Assembly: GCA_025464995.1 (NCBI GenBank)
Contig: JAODMO010000056.1
Location: 62,001 to 126,000, forward strand
Direction of reading: 5' to 3'
Length of the DNA stretch: 64,000 nt
DNA from: Microbacteriaceae bacterium
Lineage (GTDB): Bacteria > Actinomycetota > Actinomycetes > Actinomycetales > Microbacteriaceae
A program made the translations under genes and the position numbers. Within the stretch, counting starts at the first letter, position 1. Each line of letters starts with the position of its first letter. Under the pieces are notes generated by a model that had not been told where the DNA came from, ran no database searches, and saw only the letters and a program-made list of their open reading frames with translations. Below, in pieces: positions 1-9,507 of the stretch.

Positions 1-1899
<1,899 letters not shown>

Positions 1900-1900
<1 letters not shown>

Positions 1901-3066
1901 TACTTGTCCTCGTTCACTGAGCTTGTCGGAGTTCCGGCCTGGCTGAGCACCATGTCGCGGAAACGGTCGAAGAGATAGTTGGAGTCGTGCGGGCCCGCCG
2001 CGGCCTCCGGGTGGTACTGCACGCTGAAGGCGGGGATGTCGAGGGCGTTGAGACCCTCGACCACGTTGTCGTTGAGGTTCACGTGGCTCACCTCGACGCG
2101 GCCGAAACCGGCCGGCGAGTCGCTTACTTCGCCGATCGGCGCGTCAACCGCGAAACCGTGGTTGTGCGAGGTGATCTCGGTGCGCCCGGTCGACACGTCG
2201 ACGACGGGCTGGTTGATGCCGCGGTGGCCGAACGGCAGCTTGTAGGTTCCGTAGCCGAGAGCGCGGCCGAGCAGCTGGTTGCCGAAGCAGATGCCGAAGA
2301 AGGGCAGGCCCTCCCGCAGTATGCCCTGCAGCAGGGCGACGTGATCGTCGGATGCGCCAGGGTCACCCGGTCCGTTCGAGTAGAAGGCGCCGACCGGTGC
2401 GATGGCGAGCACCTCGTCGAGCGTGACGTCTTGCGGCAAGACGTGCACGTCGAAGCCGCGCTGCGAGAGGTAGGTGAGCGTCGAGGTCTTGACCCCGAGG
2501 TCGAGCACCGCGAGGTTGCCGATCTTCTCGCCGATGGCCGGCACGACGTAGGTCTCCTTCGTCGACACCTCGCCCGAGAGCTGGAGGCCGCGCATGTCGC
2601 GGCCGGCGCGCACGATGGCCAGCTGCTCGTCGTCGCCCAGGGCGATGTCGGTGCCGGAGAAGATGCCGGAGCGCATCGCGCCCGAGTCGCGCAGGCGGCG
2701 GGTAATGGCGCGTGTGTCGACTCCGCTGATGCCGACGATGCCCTGTTCGACGAGATCGTCGTCGAGGGAGCGCTGCGAGCGGTGGTTCGACACGACACGG
2801 GAGGGGTCGCGCACCACGAAGCCGGCAACCCAGATCTTCGCCGACTCCTTGTCGTCGTCGTTCATCCCCGTGTTGCCGATGTGCGGCGCGGTCATGAGCA
2901 CGATCTGGCCCGCATAGCTGGGGTCGGTGAGGGTCTCCTGGTAGCCGGTCATGCCGGTTGCGAAGACGGCCTCGCCGAGCGAGCGGCCGAGGGCGCCGTA
3001 GGCGCGACCGGTGTAGCGGGTGCCGTCTTCGAGCACGAGGACGGCGGGGGCGGCGAGGCTCGTCAC
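1900..3066 (-). CDS. carA: Carbamoyl-phosphate synthase small subunit (glutamine amidotransferase)
   Basis: Hydrolyses glutamine and channels ammonia to CarB. The 388 residues match the usual family length. Visible features are an N-terminal CPSase domain ([20 protein letters not shown], about residues 31-50) and a class I glutaminase domain with nucleophile Cys260 in FFGICFGNQ and the His352/Glu354 pair in [12 protein letters not shown]. It lies between the PH-like membrane gene and carB and overlaps carB by one base. The last residues (about [12 protein letters not shown]) are encoded by DNA resembling one arm of an inverted repeat seen elsewhere in the window, so the C-terminal tail may be a late addition. 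Confidence 0.97.
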
Positions 3067-3602
3067 GTCGAGTCCCTTTCTGTTGATGCGGGTTCTGTGG
3101 AGCCGGGCGCGACCGAGGCGTGCGCGGCTGGGGCGATGCTGGCGAGGGCGGCGAGCAGGCCGTCCGCGTCCTCCACGCGGAAGTAGCTGTCCACGGCGTC
3201 GCCGCCGAGGTTCCAGCCGACGAACACGAGGCCGTCGGGCTCGACGACGCGGTCGATGGCCCAGCTGGCCCGGCCGACCGCCGTCACGTCGCCCGCGGGG
3301 ATGAAGGTGTCGACCTGCCCGGCGACGGGCAGCACGACCCCCGCCGTAGACACCGAGACCGTCGTTCTTGCGCGGAACCCGAGGCCCCGGACGGCCACGC
3401 GGTTGAGAGGTTCGCCGGCGATCGTGGTCGCCACGTAGAGACCGGGGAAATCGCCGGCGCTCACACCGAGGTCGGCCGGCGGATGTTGCGGCTCGCCGAG
3501 CGCGGACTGCCGGCGCTTGCGCGCCCTCCAGCCGAGCACCATGAGCGCGAGCACGACGACGAGGAAGAGCAGCACGAGTGCGGCCGAGAGCTGCTTATCC
3601 AC
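3063..3602 (-). CDS. Membrane-anchored PH-like protein of the pyrimidine operon
   Basis: Function unknown. I chose the GTG at 3602 because GGAGGTG lies just upstream; it overlaps the end of pyrC by 8 bases. An ATG at 3638 would place 12 arginine/proline-rich residues ahead of the membrane segment. The protein (about 179 aa) has one N-terminal membrane helix ([21 protein letters not shown]) followed by RARKRR, then a soluble beta-rich domain ([18 protein letters not shown] onward) that looks like a PH/PH-like fold. Actinobacteria commonly carry a small membrane gene here; M. tuberculosis has Rv1382 between pyrC and carA. The coupled position suggests co-expression with pyrimidine synthesis but does not define a role. 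Confidence 0.85.
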   Translation of the reverse strand: MDKQLSAALVLLFLVVVLALMVLGWRARKRRQSALGEPQHPPADLGVSAGDFPGLYVATTIAGEPLNRVAVRGLGFRARTTVSVSTAGVVLPVAGQVDTFIPAGDVTAVGRASWAIDRVVEPDGLVFVGWNLGGDAVDSYFRVEDADGLLAALASIAPAAHASVAPGSTEPASTERDST

Positions 3603-4920
3603 GGGACACCTCCGCGGCGCGGTCGACGGTCTCGGCATCCACGAGTTCGCCGTCGAGCACGGTTGCGTAGCCGTTGTGGATGGTGCTCACGACCCGGCCG
3701 GGCAGGGTGCGCGTGAGGTATGGCGAGTTGACGCTCTTGCCGTGCAGGTGCTCGACGCCGAACTCGCGGCTCGCCGCAGGGTCGTAGAGCGTGAAGTTGG
3801 CGTGGCTTCCGACGGCGAACGCCGTGTCATAGCCGGGCAGCCGGCCGATCTCGGCGGGCTTCGACGACAGCACACGCGCGACATCCGCGAAGTCGAGGTA
3901 GCCGGTGTCGACGACCGCGGCCTGCACGACGCTGAGAGCCGACTCGAGACCCACCATGCCGTTGGCCGCCTCGTCCCACGCGCACTCCTTCGCCTCGAGG
4001 GGGTGGGGCGCGTGGTCCGTCGCGACGATGTCGATGGTGCCGTCGGCGAGTGCCTCGCGCAGGGCGAGCACGTCTTCCTCGCGGCGCAACGGCGGGTTCA
4101 CCTTGAAGCGGGAGTCGTAGCCGCGCACGAGCTGTTCGGTGAGGAGCAGATGGTGCGGCGTGACCTCCGCGGTCACTGCGATGCCGCGCGCCTTCGCCCA
4201 CCGGATGACGTCGACCGAGCCGGCCGTCGAGAGGTGGCAGATGTGCAGCCGCGCGCCGACGTGCTGGGCGAGCAGCACATCGCGGGCGATGATCGACTCC
4301 TCGGCGACGGCGGGCCACCCCGCGAGCCCCAGCTCGCTCGATAGGGCGCCCTCGTTCATCTGCGCGCCCTCGGTGAGCCGCGGGTCTTGCGCGTGCTGGG
4401 CGATGACGCCGTCGAAGGTCTTCACGTATTCGAGCGCGCGGCGCATGAGCAGCGGGTCGGACACGCAGATGCCGTCGTCGGAGAACACCCGCACGGCGGC
4501 GCGGGAGCCGGCCATCGCGCCGATCTCGGAGAGCGCCGTGCCCGCGAGCCCGACCGTGACGGCGCCGATGGGCCGCACGGTCACGTAGCCGTGCCGCGCG
4601 CCGAGCGAGGCGATCTGTTCGACGACTCCGGCGGTGTCGGCGACCGGGCTCGTGTTGGCCATGGCGAACACGGAGGTGAATCCGCCGATCGCCGCGGCTC
4701 GCGAGCCGGTGAGCACCGTCTCGCTCTGCTCGAACCCCGGCTCGCGCAGGTGGGTGTGGAGGTCGACGAGGCCGGGAAGCGCGGTGAGGCCGGCGGCGTC
4801 GATGACGGTTGCCCCGTGGGCCGAGAGGCCGGAGCCCACCTCGATGATGACGGAGCCGTCGACGAGCAGGTCGGTGGTCGTGCCGTCGGGGAGCGTGGCG
4901 CCGGTGGCGATGATTCTCAT
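3595..4920 (-). CDS. pyrC: Dihydroorotase
   Basis: Cyclises carbamoyl aspartate to dihydroorotate, the third step of UMP synthesis. The 441-residue length is typical of class I dihydroorotases. Metal-binding residues are visible: His55 and His57 in LVDLHTHLREPGF, Asp149 in FSDDG, His176 in QHAQD, His229 in ICHLSTAGS, and Asp302 in IVATDHAPH. It follows pyrB after a 4-base gap and overlaps the start of the next gene by 8 bases, so it is part of a single transcript. Confidence 0.97.
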   Translation of the reverse strand: MRIIATGATLPDGTTTDLLVDGSVIIEVGSGLSAHGATVIDAAGLTALPGLVDLHTHLREPGFEQSETVLTGSRAAAIGGFTSVFAMANTSPVADTAGVVEQIASLGARHGYVTVRPIGAVTVGLAGTALSEIGAMAGSRAAVRVFSDDGICVSDPLLMRRALEYVKTFDGVIAQHAQDPRLTEGAQMNEGALSSELGLAGWPAVAEESIIARDVLLAQHVGARLHICHLSTAGSVDVIRWAKARGIAVTAEVTPHHLLLTEQLVRGYDSRFKVNPPLRREEDVLALREALADGTIDIVATDHAPHPLEAKECAWDEAANGMVGLESALSVVQAAVVDTGYLDFADVARVLSSKPAEIGRLPGYDTAFAVGSHANFTLYDPAASREFGVEHLHGKSVNSPYLTRTLPGRVVSTIHNGYATVLDGELVDAETVDRAAEVSRG

Positions 4921-4924
4921 ATTC

Positions 4925-5872
4925 CTACAACTCCCCCGTGCCTGACAGCAACAGATACAGCACAGCCATCCTGATCGAGACCCCGTTGGCCACCTGTTCG
5001 AGTACCGTCGACCGCGCCGAATCGGCGGCGTTGGCCGAGATCTCCAGGCCCCGGTTCATCGGTCCGGGGTGCATGACCAGACTAGCCGCCGGCAGGCGGT
5101 CGAGCCGTTCGTCGTCGAGGCCCCACTCACGCGAGTACTCGCGGGCGTTGGGGAAGAACGCGGCATGCATGCGCTCGGCCTGGATGCGCAGCATCATCAC
5201 GACGTCGGGGCTCGCGTCGATTGCGGCGTCGAGGTCGTAGCCGATCGTGACCGGCCAGTCGCCGATGCCGAGGGGAACGAGCGTGGCCGGAGCGACGAGA
5301 TGCACATGGGCGCCGAGGGTTGTGAGAAGCCAGACGTTCGAACGCGCGACGCGCGAGTGCAGGATGTCGCCCACGATGGTGACCGTCACGCCGTCGAGGT
5401 CGCGACCGCGAGCCGACGCGCCGTGCAGGCGCCGACGGATGGTGAAGGCGTCGAGCAGCGCCTGGGTCGGGTGCTCGTGCGTGCCGTCGCCCGCGTTGAC
5501 GATGCCCGCGTCGATCCAGCCGCTCTGCGCGAGCACGCTCGGCGCGCCCGACGCCTGGTGACGCACGACGACGGCGTCGGCGCCCATCGCCGCGAGCGTC
5601 TGAGCCGTGTCCTTGAGGCTCTCGCCCTTCGAGACGCTCGACCCCTTGGCGCTGAAATTGATCACGTCGGCGCTCAAGCGCTTCGCCGCGGCCTCGAACG
5701 AGATGCGGGTTCGCGTCGAGTCCTCGAAGAAGAGGTTGACGACCGTCTTGCCCCGCAGCGCAGGCAGCTTCTTGACCTCGCGGCCCGCGACATCCGCCAT
5801 GTCCTCGGCGACGTCGAGGATCCCGACGGCCGTCTCGCGCGACAGGTCCCTCGTGCTCAGCAGGTGCCTCAT
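4925..5872 (-). CDS. pyrB: Aspartate carbamoyltransferase catalytic subunit
   Basis: Condenses carbamoyl phosphate with aspartate. The 315 residues carry the carbamoyl-phosphate motif STRTR (residues 52-56, in [13 protein letters not shown]), the HEHPTQ motif (132-137, in [14 protein letters not shown]) and MHPGPMNRG near the C-terminus. No pyrI-like regulatory subunit is present, as expected for actinobacteria. Its ATG overlaps the pyrR stop by four bases. Confidence 0.97.
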   Translation of the reverse strand: MRHLLSTRDLSRETAVGILDVAEDMADVAGREVKKLPALRGKTVVNLFFEDSTRTRISFEAAAKRLSADVINFSAKGSSVSKGESLKDTAQTLAAMGADAVVVRHQASGAPSVLAQSGWIDAGIVNAGDGTHEHPTQALLDAFTIRRRLHGASARGRDLDGVTVTIVGDILHSRVARSNVWLLTTLGAHVHLVAPATLVPLGIGDWPVTIGYDLDAAIDASPDVVMMLRIQAERMHAAFFPNAREYSREWGLDDERLDRLPAASLVMHPGPMNRGLEISANAADSARSTVLEQVANGVSIRMAVLYLLLSGTGEL

Positions 5873-6417
5873 TCGTCGCGCCCCTCGATCGCGACTTCGT
5901 CGACGCCATCGACCTCGACGAGCCGCACGTTGATGCGCTCGCTCGCCGCCGTCGGCAGGTTCTTGCCCACGAAGTCTGCGCGGATCGGCAGCTCGCGGTG
6001 TCCGCGGTCGACGAGGGCGGCGAGGCGCACCGCGCGCGGGCGTCCGATGTCGTTGAGGGCGTCGAGCGCGGCGCGGATGGTGCGACCGGAGTACAGCACA
6101 TCGTCGACGAGCACGACGGTCTTGCCGTCGATGCCGCCCGCGGGGATCTGGGTGGGGCTCGGGGCTCGCGTGGGGTTTCTCGACAGGTCGTCGCGGTACA
6201 TCGTGACGTCGAGGAACCCGACGAGGTCGCCGGCGCGGCCGCCCGGCTCGATGGAGGAGATGATCTCCCCGAGACGACGAGCGAGCACGATGCCGCGCGT
6301 CGGAATGCCCAGGAGCACGAGGTCGGCAGCGCCGCGATTGGACTCCAGGATCTCGTGGGAGATGCGGGTCAACGCTCGGGTGATGTCAGCCGATTGCAGC
6401 ACGAGGCGTGCAGTCAT
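5869..6417 (-). CDS. pyrR: Pyrimidine operon regulator PyrR / uracil phosphoribosyltransferase
   Basis: RNA-binding regulator of pyr mRNA that senses UMP/UTP; family members often keep uracil phosphoribosyltransferase activity. The 182-residue protein has the PRPP-binding loop [15 protein letters not shown] (residues 101-115) of the type I phosphoribosyltransferase fold. GGAGG is well placed before the ATG. First gene of the pyr operon; a matching PyrR-binding loop lies directly upstream, which predicts autoregulation. Confidence 0.96.
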   Translation of the reverse strand: MTARLVLQSADITRALTRISHEILESNRGAADLVLLGIPTRGIVLARRLGEIISSIEPGGRAGDLVGFLDVTMYRDDLSRNPTRAPSPTQIPAGGIDGKTVVLVDDVLYSGRTIRAALDALNDIGRPRAVRLAALVDRGHRELPIRADFVGKNLPTAASERINVRLVEVDGVDEVAIEGRDE

Positions 6418-6426
6418 TCTGACCTC

Positions 6427-6450
6427 CTTCCCCGCCTCTCTGGACGGAAC
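6427..6450 (-). promoter_or_regulatory. PyrR-binding loop in the pyr leader RNA
   Basis: Read on the minus strand, the leader contains UCCAGAGAGG (6435-6444) flanked by CCG and CGG arms. This matches the known PyrR target core (ARUCCNGNGAGGYU). It sits immediately before the GGAGG of pyrR, so bound PyrR would mask the ribosome-binding site. That resembles the translational repression described for mycobacterial pyrR rather than Bacillus attenuation. No terminator hairpin is seen after it. The mechanism is inferred. Confidence 0.75.
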
Positions 6451-6472
6451 TTAAAGGATGTCTGGTTATTCG

Positions 6473-6478
6473 ACTATA
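6473..6478 (-). promoter_or_regulatory. Probable -10 element of the pyr operon
   Basis: TATAGT on the minus strand, about 56 bases before the pyrR start. It would give a leader of about 50 nt that contains the whole PyrR loop. It overlaps the stop of the upstream membrane-protein gene. No convincing -35 was found. Confidence 0.45.
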
Positions 6479-7088
6479 GCGGGCGCGGGCCCGCCTCGCG
6501 GGCAGCGTGGCTGCCGGGCGCGGGTACCGAGCGGCTGTCGGCCGCGAGGAGTCTCATCGTCAGGCCGGCGATGAACGAACCGAGCGTGCCGGCGACGAGG
6601 TCGCCGATGGTGTCGTCGTAGGCGACGTAGATCGACGGGTCGATGAAATTGTGCCCCAGCCATTCGGCCACCTCCCACACCACGGCGGCCGACATCCCCG
6701 TCGTCGTCGTGAGCACGGCGACCTGCACGCGTGATGCGCCCGCGGCGACCGCGCCGACGCGCTCGAGCAACACGGATGCGGCGGCGGCGATGAGCCCGTT
6801 GGCCGCGAAGTGCACGACCAGGTCGTACCCGGCGACCCTCGGGTAGACGTCGAGCACGCTGCTCCAGGCCGCCACGAGCACCGTCACGCCGAGCGCGACG
6901 TCGAACGCCGGGCGCAGACCCAGGAACCGGGGGGCATAGACACCGACGAGGGCGAAGGCACACACGCCGAAGGCCACGGGGCCCCATCCGATCGCGGCGG
7001 CGATGACGCTGAGTGTTCCCAGCAGGCGCACTCCGTCGGCGACGAACTCGCCGGCGCTCGTGGGCCGCCGCAGGAAGGTCTGGATCAC
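6474..7088 (-). CDS. Polytopic membrane protein, possibly YjdF/DUF2238-like
   Basis: 204 residues with several hydrophobic helices (for example LLGTLSVIAAAIGWGPVAFG, FDVALGVTVLVAAW, LVVHFAANGLIAAAASVLL). A conserved-looking polar cluster near the C-terminus (VWEVAEWLG, then YDDTIGDLVAGTLGS) resembles YjdF/DUF2238 proteins, whose function is unknown. The start is GTG, with weak Shine-Dalgarno support. It begins 9 bases after the EEP-family hydrolase gene and is probably co-transcribed with it. Assignment to the family is tentative. Confidence 0.8.
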   Translation of the reverse strand: MIQTFLRRPTSAGEFVADGVRLLGTLSVIAAAIGWGPVAFGVCAFALVGVYAPRFLGLRPAFDVALGVTVLVAAWSSVLDVYPRVAGYDLVVHFAANGLIAAAASVLLERVGAVAAGASRVQVAVLTTTTGMSAAVVWEVAEWLGHNFIDPSIYVAYDDTIGDLVAGTLGSFIAGLTMRLLAADSRSVPAPGSHAAREAGPRPL

Positions 7089-7097
7089 TCCGGCAGA

Positions 7098-7949
7098 CTA
7101 ATCCGCTGAGGCGCCGGCGGTCGCCCCCTCGCGCAACCGCACGAGTGCCTGTACGGCTTCGTGGTCGGATGCCGCGGATCCCCCGAACCGCGCGCCGTTG
7201 ATGCCAACCGCACGCACGTCGATGTCGCGGCTCACCAGCATCCAGTCGATGCGTCGCCCGTCCCTCGCCGGGCGACGGTAGTTGGAGAAGGTGCCCCACG
7301 CCGGGGTGAGCCGTCGGTCGGCCGCGACCCAGGCGTCGGCGAGCTCGCCGCCGAGCGTGAGCTCGCGATACGGCTTCGAGTGCACGCCCGAGTTTGCGTC
7401 GCCCATCACGATGGTCGGCACGCCCGTCGAGAGCGCCAGCTGGGCGAGCATGCGGGCGGAGCGCATTCGGGACGCCGCAGAGAGGTGGTCGAGGTGGGTG
7501 TTGACGGCGTGCAGGCTCGAACCCGTCGCCAGGTCGGTGAAGCGCGCCGACACGGCCGTGCGCGGGATGAGATTGCCCCACGAGCGCGACCCGGGCACCC
7601 CGGGCGTGTCGGAGAGCGCGAGCTGGTTCCACGCGGTGAGGTCGAGGCGACGGGTGTCGTAGAAGATGACGCAACGCTCGCCGCGCCGGTCGGCGTTGCG
7701 ACCCTGGCCGATCCAGCGGTACGACGGGCCGAGGCATTGGGCCACGAAGAGCACCTGGTCGAGCAGCCCCTCCTGGATTCCGAGGAGCGTCGGACACTCC
7801 GCCGCAAGCATGCGCCGCAGCAGGAACTTGCGGTGCGCCCACACGTCGGGACTGCGCGGGTCGAGGTGCGGTATCCGCCGACGGATGTTGTAGGTCATGA
7901 CGTGCAGGTCGGGGGCGACGGCGGCACCGATGAGAGGGACGTCGGCCAT
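7098..7949 (-). CDS. Endonuclease/exonuclease/phosphatase family hydrolase
   Basis: The 283-residue protein has the metal-dependent EEP fold signatures in order: HVMTYNIR near the N-terminus, the catalytic glutamate in LLGIQEGLLDQ, NTHLDHLSAASR, VMGDANSG, and the terminal ASDHEAV. No signal peptide is visible, so it is probably cytoplasmic. The substrate (nucleic acid, phospholipid or phosphorylated sugar) cannot be told from sequence. It lies between nusB and the membrane gene. Confidence 0.9.
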   Translation of the reverse strand: MADVPLIGAAVAPDLHVMTYNIRRRIPHLDPRSPDVWAHRKFLLRRMLAAECPTLLGIQEGLLDQVLFVAQCLGPSYRWIGQGRNADRRGERCVIFYDTRRLDLTAWNQLALSDTPGVPGSRSWGNLIPRTAVSARFTDLATGSSLHAVNTHLDHLSAASRMRSARMLAQLALSTGVPTIVMGDANSGVHSKPYRELTLGGELADAWVAADRRLTPAWGTFSNYRRPARDGRRIDWMLVSRDIDVRAVGINGARFGGSAASDHEAVQALVRLREGATAGASAD

Positions 7950-7970
7950 CCCCCGACCCTACCGCCGAGG

Positions 7971-8384
7971 CTAAGCGCGCGTCTGCGCGATGCGACCGAG
8001 CAGGCCGTTGATGAAGCCGGAGGAGTCTTCCGTGCTCAACACGGTCGCGGCCTCGACGGCCTCCGAGATGGCCACGCCGTCGGGAATCGACTCGTTGAAC
8101 AGGATCTCCCAGATGCCGATGCGCACGATGGCGCGGTCGACCGCGGGCATGCGATTGATCGTCCAGCCCTGGGCATAGGTCTCGATGAGCTCGTCGATCT
8201 CGTCGCCGTGCTCAGTGATTCCGACGACGATCTCGCGGGCGTAGGGCCACGAAGACCCCCGCTTCGGGTCCGCGTCGGCGCGGGCCTGTTCGGTTGCGAG
8301 AGCCGAGTTGATCGACTCCTCGCGGACATCCGCTCCGTAGAGCAGGTCGAGGGCGCGCTTTCGCGCCTTGGTGCGAGCACTCAT
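7971..8384 (-). CDS. nusB: Transcription antitermination protein NusB
   Basis: The 137-residue all-helical RNA-binding protein acts with NusE (S10) in rRNA antitermination. The N-terminus MSARTKARKRALDLLYGADV and the C-terminal LFNESIPDGVAISEAVEAA and FINGLLGRI are characteristic. It follows efp after a short gap, the same order as in mycobacteria (efp-nusB). Confidence 0.96.
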   Translation of the reverse strand: MSARTKARKRALDLLYGADVREESINSALATEQARADADPKRGSSWPYAREIVVGITEHGDEIDELIETYAQGWTINRMPAVDRAIVRIGIWEILFNESIPDGVAISEAVEAATVLSTEDSSGFINGLLGRIAQTRA

Positions 8385-8395
8385 GGATCCGTCGC

Positions 8396-8959
8396 CTAGT
8401 CGGTGACGCGGCCGAGGTAGCTGCCGTCGCGCGTGTCGACCTTGACCTTCGTGCCGATGTCGAGGAAGAGCGGAACTTGGATCTCGTACCCGGTCTCCAC
8501 TGTCGCGGGCTTCGTTCCACCGGTGGAGCGATCGCCCTGCAGGCCCGGCTCGGTGTAGGTGATCTCGAGCGTGACGGATGCGGGCAGCTCGACGTAGAGC
8601 GGAGCCTCGTTGTGCAGAGCGATCGTGACGTTCTGATTCTCGAGCATGAAGTTCACGGCGTCACCGACTTGCGCGGCCGACAGCGTGATCTGGTCGTAGT
8701 TGCCGAGGTCCATGAACACGAAGTGCTCGCCGTCGGCGTACAGGTACTGGTAGTCGGCGCGGTCGACGGTCTCGGTCTCGATCTTCGCGCCGGCGTTGAA
8801 CGTGCGGTCGACGACCTTGCCGCTCATGACGTTCTTGACCTTCGTGCGCACGAATGCGCCGCCCTTGCCCGGCTTCACGTGCTGGAACTCGATGACGGTC
8901 CACAGCTGGCCATCCATGTTGAGAACGACGCCGTTCTTGATGTCAGAGGTAGAAGCCAT
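8396..8959 (-). CDS. efp: Translation elongation factor P
   Basis: Relieves ribosome stalling at polyproline stretches. The 187 residues are the standard length, with a KOW-like N-domain whose tip loop is [13 protein letters not shown] (about residues 30-42), then two OB-fold domains ending in [12 protein letters not shown]. The tip-loop lysines are those modified in some bacteria. No epmA- or ymfI-like modification gene lies nearby. It sits between aroQ and nusB. Confidence 0.97.
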   Translation of the reverse strand: MASTSDIKNGVVLNMDGQLWTVIEFQHVKPGKGGAFVRTKVKNVMSGKVVDRTFNAGAKIETETVDRADYQYLYADGEHFVFMDLGNYDQITLSAAQVGDAVNFMLENQNVTIALHNEAPLYVELPASVTLEITYTEPGLQGDRSTGGTKPATVETGYEIQVPLFLDIGTKVKVDTRDGSYLGRVTD

Positions 8960-9005
8960 GCGAAAAGAGTCCGATCAGGTTGGGGGAAGACTCGATTCTA
9001 CCGGC

Positions 9006-9446
9006 TCAGCGGCCCATCCGGACAATGGCGGAGAGAGCGAGCAGGTACGACTCGAATCCGAAGCCCGCGATCACTCCGGACGCGATTCCCGAGATGACGC
9101 TCGTGTGCCTGAACTCCTCGCGCGAGTGGGGGTTGCTGATGTGCACCTCGATGAGCACCAGGCCCGCCTTGGTCACGAGGGCCGCCGCATCCCGCAGCGC
9201 GTACGAGTAGTGCGTGAAGGCTGCCGGGTTCAGGATGACCGGTGTCGAGGTGTCGACCGCCTCGTAGAGCCAGCCGATGAGCTCGGCCTCGTCGTTCGTC
9301 TGGCGCAGGTCGATCGTGGTGCCCTCGGGCGCCTCCAGCTCGAGCAGGCCGAGGAGGACGGGCAGGTTCTGGTCTCCGTAGACGTCGGGCTCGCGGCTGC
9401 CGAGCCGACCGAGGTTGGGGCCGTTGAGGACGAGGATGTTGCTCAC
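9006..9446 (-). CDS. aroQ: 3-Dehydroquinate dehydratase, type II
   Basis: Third step of the shikimate pathway: 3-dehydroquinate to 3-dehydroshikimate. I chose the GTG at 9446 (MSNILVLNGPNLGRLG, 146 aa, the family length); a GTG at 9482 would add 12 unrelated residues. Visible are GPNLGRLGSREPDVYG with the active-site region, NPAAFTHYSYALRDA, and EVHISNPHSREEFRH. It is separated from aroB by the acyl-CoA oxidase gene. Confidence 0.95.
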   Translation of the reverse strand: MSNILVLNGPNLGRLGSREPDVYGDQNLPVLLGLLELEAPEGTTIDLRQTNDEAELIGWLYEAVDTSTPVILNPAAFTHYSYALRDAAALVTKAGLVLIEVHISNPHSREEFRHTSVISGIASGVIAGFGFESYLLALSAIVRMGR

Positions 9447-9507
9447 GCGCCCAGTGTATCGAGCCGGTCGCGCGCCGCTCACCGCCCTGCCGGCCGCTCC
9501 CCCGCCG

